A stretch of 64,000 bases of DNA, taken from assembly GCF_000003815.2 (NCBI RefSeq), contig NC_049988.1, positions 333,607 through 397,606 of the forward strand. Reading direction: 5' to 3'. Shown piece by piece: positions 24,962-35,640 of the stretch. The position numbers and the translations under genes are program-made. Positions within the stretch are counted from its first letter, which is position 1; each line of letters opens with the position of its first letter. This DNA comes from Branchiostoma floridae (lineage: Eukaryota > Chordata > Leptocardii > Amphioxiformes > Branchiostomatidae). The notes below the pieces were generated by a model. The model was given only the letters and a program-made list of their open reading frames with translations. It had not been told where the DNA came from and made no database searches.

Positions 24962-26061
24962 CGTTGGTCCGCGATTTTTAACGTAGGCTGCGAAAGNNNN
25001 NNNNNNNNNNNNNNNNNNNNNNNNNNNNNNNNNNNNNNNNNNNNNNNNNNNNNNNNNNNNNNNNNNNNNNNNNNNNNNNNNNNNNNNNNNNNNNNNCTGT
25101 TCTCGCTGTAGCTCCTTACTTAAAAATCGCGGACCAACGACCCCCCCCCCCCCCCCCCAAGAAAAAAAACAGCCCCGTCCGAAGACTGCAAGGGAGTCTA
25201 GTTTGCTCTGTTGTAGGTCCACGTGTGTGTTATTTCAATCGATGTACTTTTCTGATCTACCCTCCAGCTGACTTTCCGAATAAGCTGCAAAGGGTCAGAG
25301 TGCCAGTCATCTCCCGCAACACCTGTAATGACGCCAACACGTACAACGGCGCGGTAACGACCAACATGTTCTGTGCAGGCTACATGGACGGCGGCAAGGG
25401 CTCCTGCCAGGTAAGTCCGCTCTGTGGTAGGACAATATTGATCTTTTGATGTCTTCCATTTGCAGGGCAAGTATCGTCAGCTAGCGGGTGGAGATAAAGA
25501 TTTGCGATTTTGTCTGTCTTAAAACGTGCCGTGAGTTAAGCCACTGTCACATACTATCACAAATTCCCACATACTACCGACAAAAGTCAGCAAGATCTGG
25601 TTGGATATATACTTTCCTACCCCAGGCTAATTCCTGTGATTGTATCTAAGCGGAACATGACTTCTCACTGAAATTGATAGACGACTGGCGCAGATGACAT
25701 TGGTAAAATGCCAACTTTGGATGATCTTCCTTACACAAACTTGCGGCCTTGGCTGTGGGGAAGGTTGAAAGATGAATGATCGGTCATACATGTACGACAA
25801 GAGTGAAAAGTGGATCAAAGTTTACACTAAAGTTATCAGTCTTTTCTTAGCTATGTAGATTCCTTATTAAAAATTGAGGAATGAAAAGAGTTTGTTGGTG
25901 ATGTTTGTGTGTAGGGAGACAGCGGCGGCCCCGCGGTGAGGGGCGGTACGGTGTACGGTGTGGTGAGCTGGGGACCCCAGACCTGTGCCCAGCCAAAGTA
26001 CCCGGGAGTCTACACCAAGGTGAAGAAATACACCGACTGGATCAACAGCTACATCAATTAA
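18564..26061 (+). CDS. Secreted chymotrypsin-like serine protease (S1A), complete, six exons
   Basis: Exons 18564-18603, 19374-19530, 20393-20484, 20735-20887, 25268-25410 and 25915-26061 join in phase to 243 residues. Residues 1-15 are a signal peptide, followed by a six-residue propeptide ending R21; the mature enzyme starts IVGG at 22. The triad is His62 (SAAHC), Asp106 (NDIMLIKL) and Ser198 (GDSGGP). The residue six before the active Ser (chymotrypsin position 189) is Gly, and 216 and 226 are Gly, so the S1 pocket lacks the trypsin Asp; chymotrypsin- or elastase-like cleavage is inferred. The loop after GWG is about three residues shorter than usual, at the exon 4/5 join. AATAAA lies at 26108-26113. 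Likely a digestive or secreted enzyme. Intron 4 (4.4 kb) contains the splice-donor minisatellite, a SINE and a foldback element. Confidence 0.93.
20165..20340. mobile_element. MITE in protease intron 2
   Basis: 176-bp element with 12-bp perfect terminal inverted repeats AGTCAAACCTGT / ACAGGTTTGACT. The interior repeats GTGGCCACT and GGTGGCCCCT in both orientations, making it largely self-complementary. Confidence 0.8.
20862..24375. repeat. 43-bp minisatellite built from the protease exon 4 splice donor, about 80 copies
   Basis: The first unit is the end of exon 4 itself (GTCACGGGCTGGGGG, then ACTGGAT, then intron GTAAGTACC). Seven near copies of this exon-plus-donor unit follow (donors at about 20931 to 21190), all 43 bp apart. 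From about 21210 the unit changes to a second 43-bp type, GGATGTAAGTACC + AGTGTCTGATAAGG + TTATGGACGTACGAGC, which runs to 24375. Nearly every unit keeps the donor GGATGTAAGTACC, while other positions vary (CAGTG/CGGTG, GACG/GATG). A shortened variant with CTACTAATGATGAAGG appears at about 22745, 23774, 23996 and 24253. Confidence 0.95.
24556..24785 (+). repeat. tRNA-derived SINE copy in protease intron 4
   Basis: Has B-box-like GTTCGATACTC followed by CTTCACTCCACCCAGATG and the family tail; compare 7891-8100. Confidence 0.55.
24899..25200. mobile_element. Foldback element with 9-bp target duplication; centre is an assembly gap
   Basis: GTTTGCTCT stands immediately left (24890-24898) and right (25201-25209). 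The ends TAGACTCC / GGAGTCTA open arms of about 90 bp that are inverted copies, including CAGTCTTCGGACGGG, a poly-G/poly-C run and GTTGGTCCGCGATTTTTAA. Bases 24997-25096 are 100 N, a fixed-length gap, so the true centre is unknown. A 9-bp duplication fits Mutator-like elements, but no transposase is visible. Confidence 0.8.
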
Positions 26062-26129
26062 ACCTGCAGCTGACAAAATGTGCTGGTCTGCAACACAAAT
26101 ATTGCAGAATAAAAGTTTAATCAGGATGA

Positions 26130-27230
26130 CATGTATTTCATCGTTTATTACCTTCATGAAATGTCATGGAGGTTATATTTTACCCCGTGTTTGTCTGTGT
26201 GTCTGTGTGTGTGTAAACAAGATAACTCAAGAACGGCTAAGTGAATTGGATTCATACTTGGTGTGTTGGTAGTGGGTGATAAAAGCTGGAAATGATTAGA
26301 TTTTGGGCCTCTTAGTGGCTTCTCTTGGTACTGCAGCGCAACTTCCGGGTTTGCTATCTCGGTGTTCTGAACATGCTATGGTCACGATTTTTTAGTATTA
26401 GATAGCTCTTGTGCTCAGAAAGAAATGACATAAGTTTGAGCCCCCTAGTGTCTAGTTTTGGGATAGCAGGGGCATTTTTGTCAAAAACTTCTGAAGAGGA
26501 TAACTCAAGAAAGCAACAGCGGATTTTCATGATTTTTGATATGTAGGTACCTTAGACAATGTTGTACAAGATAAGATACCAATTATGCAAAATAGGAGCA
26601 CATTTGCATAATTAATGACAATATTCTATCATAGCAGTTTTTTCAATGTATCTCTTGTTCCAGATAAGCTATGGTCTTGACATTTTGGTGGTAGATAGCT
26701 TTCAGTGTCATGACAAAGTGAGGCAAGTTTCAGCCCCCTAACTTAACTTAATTTTGGAACTGCAGGGGCGTTTTTGCCAAGACATTCCAAAGAGGATAAC
26801 TGCAGAAAGGATTGACGGATTGTCATCATTTTAGGCATGCGGGTACCTAAGGCAAAGATGTTCATAATGATGTACATGTTGTGCAAATGAGAGCTTAATT
26901 TGCATAATTAATGAGGAAATTGTATGATTCAATTGTTTTCAATAACTGGACTTCAATAAATGTAACACATGTTAATTATGATAGATGGAATATAAGCAGA
27001 TACCAAATATGGTAATGAGGAACTTATTTGCATAATTTATGTAAAAATTCAAAACCGCTTTATGATTAATAATGGGAATTTTATAATTGTGACATGTGTA
27101 CGCTACTCAATGATGAACAACACCATGCATAAATTATGTTAATGTGTTAGTCAATTGCATGAATTTTACGAAAGCTCTAAATTTTCAGGGAGGTATTAGG
27201 TCGCCGAACTCTAGTTTTATATTATTTTCT
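26130..27230. repeat. Dispersed noncoding repeat, related to copies near 31 kb and 50.6 kb
   Basis: Recurring motifs GATAACTCAAGAA, GCCCCCTAG and ATTTGCATAATTAATG. Similar blocks occur at about 30950-31560 and 50580-50900, with the shared order of a GATAGCT segment, GCCCCCTAxC and a TTTTGGxACTGCAGGGG segment. No frame stays open. Confidence 0.5.
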
Positions 27231-27317
27231 TACGATGTCTTACATTAGACAATGGATCACGTCGGATTGATAAATCTATACATAGCCCCACATATGTAAA
27301 AGCATAGTGTTCTAAAT

Positions 27318-27812
27318 AAAATACATCATCATCATCATCGGCCGACGTGATCAAACATGTTCGCACATGTTTACACACGACGGGGTTATACCGCCCCTTA
27401 CGGGGTGACATACCCTTTCGTATGGCTAATTACAAGACGGGGATGCGCCAGGTCTCCCGTCCGGGTGAATGATGTAATTCACCATGTGGCTGATACGAGA
27501 CAGAGGTTCGCCAGGCCTCCATCCGGGTGATTTGAAGTGAATCACCAACTCCCGACAGAAGGATTTGCACCAACGCACACCGCACCATCGCACGTGTGGG
27601 GGTTCTTTAACGTGCACGGGGTATGGCTCTCCCCATACACGGGACCTCCATTTAACGTCCTATCCGAGGGACGACTCATTTTTCACTTGAGTAAAGTGAG
27701 GAAAGTCGTGTAAAGTGCCTTTCCCAAGGGCACAAGACCGGCAACACGGCCGGCGGATTCGAACCGGCGACCTCTCGGTCACGGGCCGAATACACTACCA
27801 CTGTAATACAAA
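27318..27812 (-). repeat. tRNA-derived SINE, near full length
   Basis: Read on the minus strand it starts CAGTGGTAGTGTATTCGGCC with an internal B box GGTTCGAATCC, then CTTGTGCCCTTGGGAAAGGC, CACTTTACTCAAGTG, CACGTTAAAGAACCCCCAC, and ends in an ATG/GAT microsatellite. It matches the plus-strand copy at 55690-56180 along nearly its whole length. Confidence 0.8.
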
Positions 27813-28093
27813 ATACATAGAAAGGAAGATTAGCCAATTTTTCTTTGGTTTAATTGATAATTGGAATTCTCTCATTGGTTGACATAGTACATGTTAAAAT
27901 AGAAAGGGGTGCCCATATCAATGTAGCATTTCTTTTTTCCTATACATGACCACCACCACCACCCGCCATACACTGGTATGGCCTCTGATTTCGCCCCATG
28001 CCGTTTTTTATATTTATTTGAGCTTTACCATGTACACAAAATAGTGAGGAGGCAAAAACAGATGAAAACACCTATTCTAGTTGCCTCCCTTAA

Positions 28094-28332
28094 GGTGGAC
28101 TCTGACTTCACTTGGGGCACCGGTGCGGCACTGCGGGGTTCGTAGATGACTCAACGAATTTCAGAGACAAAGAACGAATTCTCTTCTGTTTTGTATATTT
28201 TGCTGTTTTCTACTTTAGCGTATTACACCATATCTAAATTATCAAAAATCGCTAAAAAAAACATAACAGCGCCGCAGTGGAAGAAACCCCGCAGTGCCGC
28301 ATCGGTGCCTCAAGTGCGGTGAGATACCACAT
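28094..28332. mobile_element. MITE with about 45-bp terminal inverted repeats
   Basis: ACTTGGGGCACC and GGTGCGGCACTGCGGGGTT (28110-28140) are mirrored with two mismatches at 28285-28315. No coding frame. Confidence 0.75.
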
Positions 28333-28992
28333 TTACCGATAACTTATACAATAATAGAAATATAATTAAATTGATCATAAATAATAGCAAGTGTAATAAT
28401 AGTAATGATAATATCAACAACAATAATAACAAGTGTACAATAATAACAACTATCAACAAATAAATCATAGAAATAATGGTAAATGAAATATGAAATATCT
28501 AAAAAGGTGTACAACTGGGACATTCACAGTGGGTAAGCAAGTACATACGTCATTGGGGTCAAATCTGTTGTTGGTAAGAGAGAGATAATTTAGTCTAGTA
28601 ATGTGCATACAGGCGAAAACAGGAACATCTGGCGGCTCTCAGGGCCCTTCCGCCCGCCCTCGAGTAAAACAGTCAAAAGATAAAGACATCTCGTGCAAAA
28701 CAAATACCTGTGCGAAAGGATCCCCTTTTTGGAACGTGTTGAATAGCTGGCGTATTTGCATGCACAATCACATAGAAAGGTGCTGATATCAAGATCTTGT
28801 GTCCACATTTAGTTTATGACTGTGGCAAAGCTCTTCCCTACTTTTGACATTGGCATTGGCAAATGAAAAATTTTCGCGATGTGTTTATGTTCGCGATTTG
28901 TGTAGTGACAGCGTGAATTCAAACCCACTGTGATCTTTTTTTCTGTCCTCTTCCCGCCATGTTTATGTGCCTACATGTAACGTTACATACAA
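28333..28992. other. AT-rich intergenic DNA
   Basis: AATA/ATAA-rich simple sequence (28350-28500), otherwise nothing recognised. Confidence 0.5.
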
Positions 28993-29394
28993 GGGGTGGG
29001 TACCGGTACAGAAAATTCAGGTCCAGGTCCGGTTCAGGTCCAGAGGACCTGATTCAGTATGACTCGCACCAATGGTCCATTTCACTACAAAGAAATCTGT
29101 TTGGTAGAGTATTCGACTTACCGCTGGCGTTTTAAAATCCTACAACGCTAACTGCACCTGTACAATTGACTGTAAAACTTGGCAGAAATTACTATAAACT
29201 CTACTCTACTTCAATCTTGTTATTTTCTTCCACCTGCAAGCGCCAAAACGTGTGAATGCCTATAAAATAATCTGTTAATTTTCTAATCGGTCCAACATCC
29301 GGTCCACCTACTTTTTTCAGGTCCGGTTTTTCTTAACCGGTCCAATAAGAAAATTCCGGTTTTGTACCGGTACGCTGTACCGATACCCAGCCCC
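28993..29394. mobile_element. Inverted-repeat element, GGGTACCGGTAC family, copy 1
   Basis: Ends GGGGTGGGTACCGGTACA and TGTACCGATACCCAGCCCC are inverted copies. The interior contains AGGTCCGGTT-type motifs. Related elements lie at 35081-35468 and about 63040-63408. Confidence 0.75.
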
Positions 29395-30260
29395 AATTAC
29401 ATACAATGCTTACAAAGCAGAAATCGAACAACGGTCACAGGTTTCAAACCTAGGTTCTGGGCCAAACATTATATTGATTGCACCACATCATTCCGCGTAA
29501 AGGAGGAGCTTTTAGTATTCTTATGTGTAAACGTTTGAAAATATTAATTTTACCATACTGTAGATATAAAAAAAACATGTTTGCACATGTAAATCTCACA
29601 GACTGAAAATACAACAGCCGTCTCGTATCATCTACAATTTTTTACCATAATTCCTCAACACTTTATCTTTTAAATTCATCATTAACTGTTATCATAAAAA
29701 TTAGCTTGATCAAGTGTTGGTACTTGTAAGGTCACTTTAACTAGTATCTTCTTTTGTTTAAACATCACATAAAATCACCAAAGTAGAAAAAATTGAGCAG
29801 AAAATTGTTTAGATGTTCATATCGTCTAAAATGCACAATAAACACAGAAGCAGTAGAGAAACACAAAAGCAATGTGTTTGCCCTTATCTACCACTTATCT
29901 TTTATTTTTAATTCATTTACTCATGTTTTAAGAGGAGGGTCGAAGCTTGTAGAAAATAGTTATATTTAGGATATATCATCGTTTACCTATTGTTATTAAC
30001 TTTATATCAAACTTAATGCATTTAGCCCCATTGGGGCATGAACATGCAATAAACATCATTGTCATCTTTGTCATTTAAACGCAGAAATGTTGCTCAATAG
30101 TCGTGTGGAATCCGCACCTGTTCAGACCACATAAAGGACTTTTTAACCAGACGGTTCCTGTGTGTGGACGATATTAAAACCTGGGGTGGCAAAGGGCTCG
30201 TGTTTACTGGTGATTTAGCCGGCAGTCCGCTAAAACTTTATCCGGATTATACTTCATTAC
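29395..30260. other. AT-rich intergenic DNA
   Basis: No gene or repeat recognised. Confidence 0.5.
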
Positions 30261-30269
30261 TTTGTAAAA

Positions 30270-30930
30270 TGGATTTTTGAAAAGTGTAAGATATGGTCTC
30301 TTCTCCCCACACCCTCAATCCTTTGTGAAATGAATAGCCCCTTCTTCCCACACCCTTAACCCCTTATGAAATGGATGGCCCCTTCTCCCCACACCCTCAA
30401 ATTCTCCATCCCTTGCCTGATCCTGAGTGAAATGGTCTCCTCACACATTTAACCCCTTGTGAAATGGATGGCCCCTCCCATGCCTCACCCTGAGTGAAAT
30501 TAAGTAAACTAGAAAGGCCGACATTTGCTTGATAGCAAATACAGCAAATACAGCATATTTTAGCCATATGCAACAATAGACTGTTCCGAAATTACTCATG
30601 TGCGAACATGGAACACTTCTGCTTAAACATGACTTAAACTAAGCACACTTTTGCCTAAAAATGAATCTTAAAAATGTTCCCTACGTGCAAGAATACTCTT
30701 CCAGTGCACCCATGACCCATGTAAAAAGGTAAAATAGACCAGTCCAAAACAGTACCTGTGGTATGGCTGAAATATGGAGATATGTTAGTGAAATGGATCC
30801 CACATCCTTAACCCCTGGTGAAATGAATGGTGGCTCTCTTTCCACACCCTTGGACGGTGGTAAAATGAATAATCCCTCCCTTGCATGACCCTTTACAACA
30901 TGTGAAATGGGTGGCCCCCTTTCCAAGACC
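30270..30930. repeat. Degenerate tandem repeat of AACCCCTTGTGAAATGGATGG type plus an element end
   Basis: Units with CTCCCCACACCCT and TTGTGAAATGGATGGCCCC recur through 30290-30500 and again at 30790-30930. At about 30508-30630 lies a sequence starting AAACTAGAAAGGCCGACATT that also occurs at 62825 (plus) and near 61465 (minus). Confidence 0.5.
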
Positions 30931-30949
30931 CTTTAACAATCCTACCTCT

Positions 30950-31560
30950 GCTTGACAGCCGTTGAGGCTGAGAATATTAAAGTGGTATGGGTTTGGGCCC
31001 CCTGGCGGCATGTTTTGGAACTTCAGGGGCCACTGTAATGTAAAGAAGGGGTTGATATATCGTCATAATCTTTGGTATGTAGATAGCTTAGGCCCCGTTC
31101 ATGATGAAAATGGTTCTATCCGTTTTGGCCTACAATCCGACAGCAAAATGGCATGACCTATGGGTCTGCAGCGAGCTCTGTACGTAAGTGCGTTTGGCTG
31201 TAATCAACATAACTCGAGATGCTGTTGATGGATATTAATGATATTTGGTGGTCTGGTAGGGGTCACACAAAAGGAAGGTCAGGTTCGACAATGGGCCCCA
31301 TAGCAACTGGTTTTGGTACTGCAAGTGAGCTTCAAAGTTTGCGCTTAAAAAAAGTGCCCGGTTCATGATTTTAGAGTGGTGGATAGCTGTTGGGACAGGG
31401 AGAAAATGGTGTACGTTCGGGCCCCCTAGCAGCTTGTTTGGCACTGCAGTGGGCCTTATAGCTTGTAAATTTTGATAAAGATAACTCCAGAGGGGATTGG
31501 TGAATATTCTTTGTTTTTGGTACCTTAAGTGATAATCAACATAATGAAATGCAAATCATG
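30950..31560. repeat. Dispersed noncoding repeat (see 26130)
   Basis: Shares the GGGCCCCxTAGCxxCTxGTTTTGG type motif and the surrounding segments with 26130-27230. Confidence 0.45.
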
Positions 31561-32250
31561 CAAACCACTATTAATTACTTAGAAAACTGCTGTAATGGCT
31601 CCATTATACTTAGCCTCCGCTGCAGTCATCGAACGTTACAACGTTCGCTATGTTCTCTTGTGCCGGGAAAGGGAGTTTGTCATGGAAGGGAGTTTGCTGT
31701 GGAAGGGAGTTTGGAGTACCAAAATGAGCCATTCCGTAACATGGCAGTGGTGCAATGTACGACTCATGTATGCCCGCGTCAAAATAGGTCCATTTCAATA
31801 CCGTTACTGTACATGTCTTTCACGTCACACTTTCACATTTGAAATATATAAAGATATTTTATACGCATTGATAATTGCAAGATGTCGATGGTGCCACCGG
31901 TTCTACTTCAAAGTTCAAGAATCATAAGGTTAAGATTTGTTTACAAGCATCCTTTAAAAAAACTAAATCGAGCTTAGTCCCTAAAACTGGTGTAATTTGT
32001 CCAACCAACGAACCGTATATTTCGAAGCTCCCTTTGTTAAATAATAATAGGTGTCAGAGGTTACGGGACAAACCGGTATTTCTGTCACACACAGTTGGCT
32101 ACCGACTGAAGGACGCGGCACTTACATTTAGGCAGGAGTGAAGGACAAGAAAATTGCCAAAATTCATACGAAAATCCGACGTATGCTTGTTACTGGTAAG
32201 GTATTTCAATTGTTTTAGGTAAATGTCCCATTTGGTCGTTTGATTATAAC
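31561..32250. other. No recognisable gene
   Basis: Several short open frames (for example 31595-31927) but none with a signal peptide, domain motif or convincing splice sites. Confidence 0.4.
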
Positions 32251-32447
32251 GCTAGTTCACCTTTATCCACGGATAACCTATATTCGTTGTTTCTAAAAAC
32301 AAGATAATTATGGCCATCATGTCGACGGTCGGTGGTTTTTAAACTTTACAATCGTGAAAATGTTGCAATTTGAAACCATGTCCCTAAATACCATCTGTTT
32401 AGACACAACGGATATAGGTAACTCCGCGGATAAAGGTGAATTAGCGT
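32251..32447. mobile_element. MITE, about 197 bp
   Basis: Ends GTTCACCTTTATCCACGGAT and the complement of TCCGCGGATAAAGGTGAATT form terminal inverted repeats of about 40 bp with several mismatches. Confidence 0.75.
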
Positions 32448-33010
32448 TACATACGATTTGGCACACATGCATTTTGTTGATACTCTGAATGAGCTAATAT
32501 TTCATATGTGTGGATGTGACTATGTCGTCGATATTTTTATCCTAACTATCATAGACCAGCTCTTTACTATTTTGCTGAGACATTTATTTGTCACTGCTTA
32601 TGTTGCAAGTATCATTAGATCTTTTAGAAAAATCCAGTTTCAAAATTGATACAACATGGCTGTTGTTGATATGTTAAGGTAACTCATAGTATGACCTACT
32701 TTTGCATAAGCCATACATAAACAACGCATTGTGTGAAAAGAATACATTTGATCGTACCGTAAGTCTTAATTTTACGTCCAAAACCTAAAGTGGACAGCAG
32801 CTAATCACAGGCGAATTCATTTTAACGTAAATAATTCTTTAGCGTACATATGATAGAATATATGAAATCGGAAATGTATCACACAATTGACACAATATTC
32901 TGAGGGACAGTATCTAGGTCAACAAATACAATATATCTATTCTATATGGTTACGAAAATATCGTTTGGTCATTAAAGATCTCAAATACCAACTCTGATTT
33001 GCAATTTGTG

Positions 33011-33223
33011 CTTACAAATACTATAAACTTTCGCGGTGGTTTAATGTTCGCGGTTTTCGCGGTGGCCGCTTCACCGCGAACTTAAAACCACTGCGAACAT
33101 TTTTCCATGGCAGTAAGAGACTACAGTACATGGTGCTACCATGAACTAAAAACCACCGCGAAAAGTCATTTTCCCGCTGCCGCGAAATTAAATCCTGCGA
33201 ACTTAAATGTATTTATAGTAGTT
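33011..33223. mobile_element. MITE, TTCGCGGTGG family, copy 1
   Basis: Self-complementary, with many TTCGCGG/CCGCGAA motifs. A second copy of the same family is at 59543-59747, sharing GTACTACAGTACATGGTGCTACC-like DNA in the middle. Confidence 0.8.
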
Positions 33224-33392
33224 AAATTTAGTTATCTAACATGTATTTTTCAGTCATCGCGCCAATTACAATGTAATTACATACATATAAAATATAATAA
33301 CTGCGACGCCTAATGATGTTGTGTTAATCAGTAATTATAATCATATCAAGCTAGTGTTTCTTTCAATATTTCAGTATAATACGACTGTCAAC

Positions 33393-35640
33393 ATGACTAT
33401 CTTCAATCTTTTATCTACCATGCTGCTAAGTTTGGTCGTCATGGCAACTGCGGGTAAGTTATTTCACTTCCATGCGTGGATGTAAAGATTTTTAGGTCAA
33501 GTTTAGTTTGGAAGCGTTGGGAACTAAACAAAAATTAAAAGAAGACTAAATATTGACTCATGATTTTTCTGTCTTCGTTTGACATACTTGTCAAATGACT
33601 TATAGCAAATGGCTTGTCGGTGATAAAATCCAAATCGTGACGTTAGTAAATGGTCAAAATCATTTTCAGCAGTTTTGTCTCCATATATTAACCCATAAAG
33701 TCCTACATTTTCACCACTACAAAGAAGCGAGAAGAAGCCAAACTTCTGTGTTAGACTAGATTTGTGATACTCTTATATGTATAACATTATATAAATGTAT
33801 ACATCATGTTTAGTCTTGTTGTGACCTGTGCTTAGCTCGGTCGGGCTAAACTGTACAATAAAGGTCTACATTCAGTGATTACATGCCATTAGGGGTAACT
33901 TTGATACACTTATGACGTGTAACCAACAAGTCTTCTTTTTCCTAAAGGGCCTTGCGACGAGTACTCAGAGCTGAGCGACACCTGGCGGAGCGTGAAGAAT
34001 TACACACCACCTCTGTTCTGTGACAGAGGACTAACCGCCGGCTGGTACCGTTTCACCGGCCCGGCAGGGGACCGGATACCGACGGTGAACCCGGGATCTC
34101 TCCTCCGCTGCGGCACCACTGCACCGGTCTGGATGAACGGACCTCACCCGTCTATCGCTGACGGGGTGGTGACGCGTCAGGCCTGCACGTTCTGGACATT
34201 CTGGAACGCAGTGGAGCCCTGTTACAACTCTTGGAATATTCAAGTCCTGGCTTGTCCCGGTGGTTTCTACGTTTACTACCTCACACCAACTCCTTATTGT
34301 TCTTATGCCTACTGTGTTGGTAAGAGACTTTTTCAACATTTTTCCATTAAAAAAAAAACACTTTTTGAAGAAGATGGTCGTTGCCTCAGTGGTTATGCCA
34401 TAATGTAACTACCTTCTCTGCATGTATGATAATTTCTTTTATTGCAGTACCCTTTAGCCCTACTTGGGCTAATTTTCTAACTATAAACAAGTTCGAACTA
34501 TACATGCACATATATGCACATACATACATAAACAGATCTAAAGAAATATACATAGTCCTCACCTAGAACATACAAATTAGAAACATAAATATTGACATAA
34601 CTTGCGAACAAATGTTGAGCAGCTTTTTTGAAGTTTTGATTTGATGTTTGGTGGGAGAGTAATCAATTAATTCCAATATCCTTTACTAAATTACTACCTT
34701 TTACATATTCTAATTACCTAATAAAGAAGCGTTTAGATTGTGGTAAAATGTATGATAATATTAGTAAATAATGACTTAATCTTTGATTAATATATGTATG
34801 TATGTATGTATGTACGTACGAATACATGTTGCTCTATTTTCCATATTCATACATGAGACAATCATAGTGTATGAACTACATACATACAATTACATATTAT
34901 GCTGATTATGGTTTTGATTAATTTGTACAGAGAATGCACATGACACAGTTGATGCGACTGTGACGATGGCAACTGCCATCAGCAACAGGTAACTGGTGTT
35001 TATGTCTCTACATGACAATACACTTAACACGACAACTACAGTATCAACTACAGTAAACATTTTTTAAAGATGTACTATAGACTAGGAGTGGGTACTGGTT
35101 CGGTGCACCGGTACAAAACTGTTTTTCTTGTTGTACCGGTCCGACAAAATTGGACCTAAATGATACCGAGTGAAAAATAACCAATTAAAAGAGCGAAGCT
35201 AGAATATAAGAGTTTATAGTCATTTCTACCAGGATTCTACAGTCAAACATAGAGAGCTTATGTGAAGACATGGTTTGAAAATGCCAGTACGGGTCGGGTA
35301 CTCCCCCAAATAGATTTCTTAGAAAAATGGATCGTTGTTTTCAGTAGCGTCTATTCACAAGTCTTCACAGACAATTAGGTCCGGGTTCAGGTCCAGACTT
35401 GGGCCTGATTCTCTGGACCTGAACAGGTCCTGTACTTGAATTTCCTGTACCGGTACCCACGTCTACTAAAGAAAGTTTCGTCAAGTTTGTTTCGTAGTCT
35501 TTGTAATAGCATTCTCTGATAATAGATGCAGCGCAGTACCATTATTTTCTTTTAAATTTCTGATGAATTGTCTAACTCACACACTATCGCATCCAGCATC
35601 ATTATGTTTCTTTTTTGTTTTTGTTTTCAGAAGAGGATGA
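33393..35640 (+). CDS. Small secreted single-D8C-domain protein, complete, four exons
   Basis: Exons 33393-33453, 33948-34319, 34931-34988 and 35631-35640 join in phase (1, 1, 2) to 166 residues. Residues 1-20 are a signal peptide (hydrophobic, ending ATA before GPCDEY). The big exon is a D8C domain, the eight-cysteine module of uromodulin, GP2 and OIT3. It has PCDEY, WYRFTG, the cysteine ladder and ACPGGFYVYYL, with exactly eight Cys. A 22-residue tail (ending NRRG) follows. There is no EGF or zona-pellucida domain and no membrane anchor, unlike the vertebrate proteins. A 5' UTR acceptor may lie at 33374. AATAAA is at 35745-35750. Function is inferred only as extracellular, possibly glycan or particle binding. 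Confidence 0.9.
35081..35468. mobile_element. Inverted-repeat element, GGGTACCGGTAC family, copy 2, in D8C gene intron 3
   Basis: Ends TAGACTAGGAGTGGGTAC-like and GTACCCACGTCTACTA mirror each other; the interior shares AGGTCCAG and CCGGTAC motifs with 28993-29394. Confidence 0.7.

Noticed and set aside
24842..25222. Open frame across the N gap
   Set aside because: Made of homopolymer G/C and unknown bases.
18564..26061. Trypsin
   Set aside because: The position equivalent to Asp189 is Gly, so trypsin specificity is not supported.
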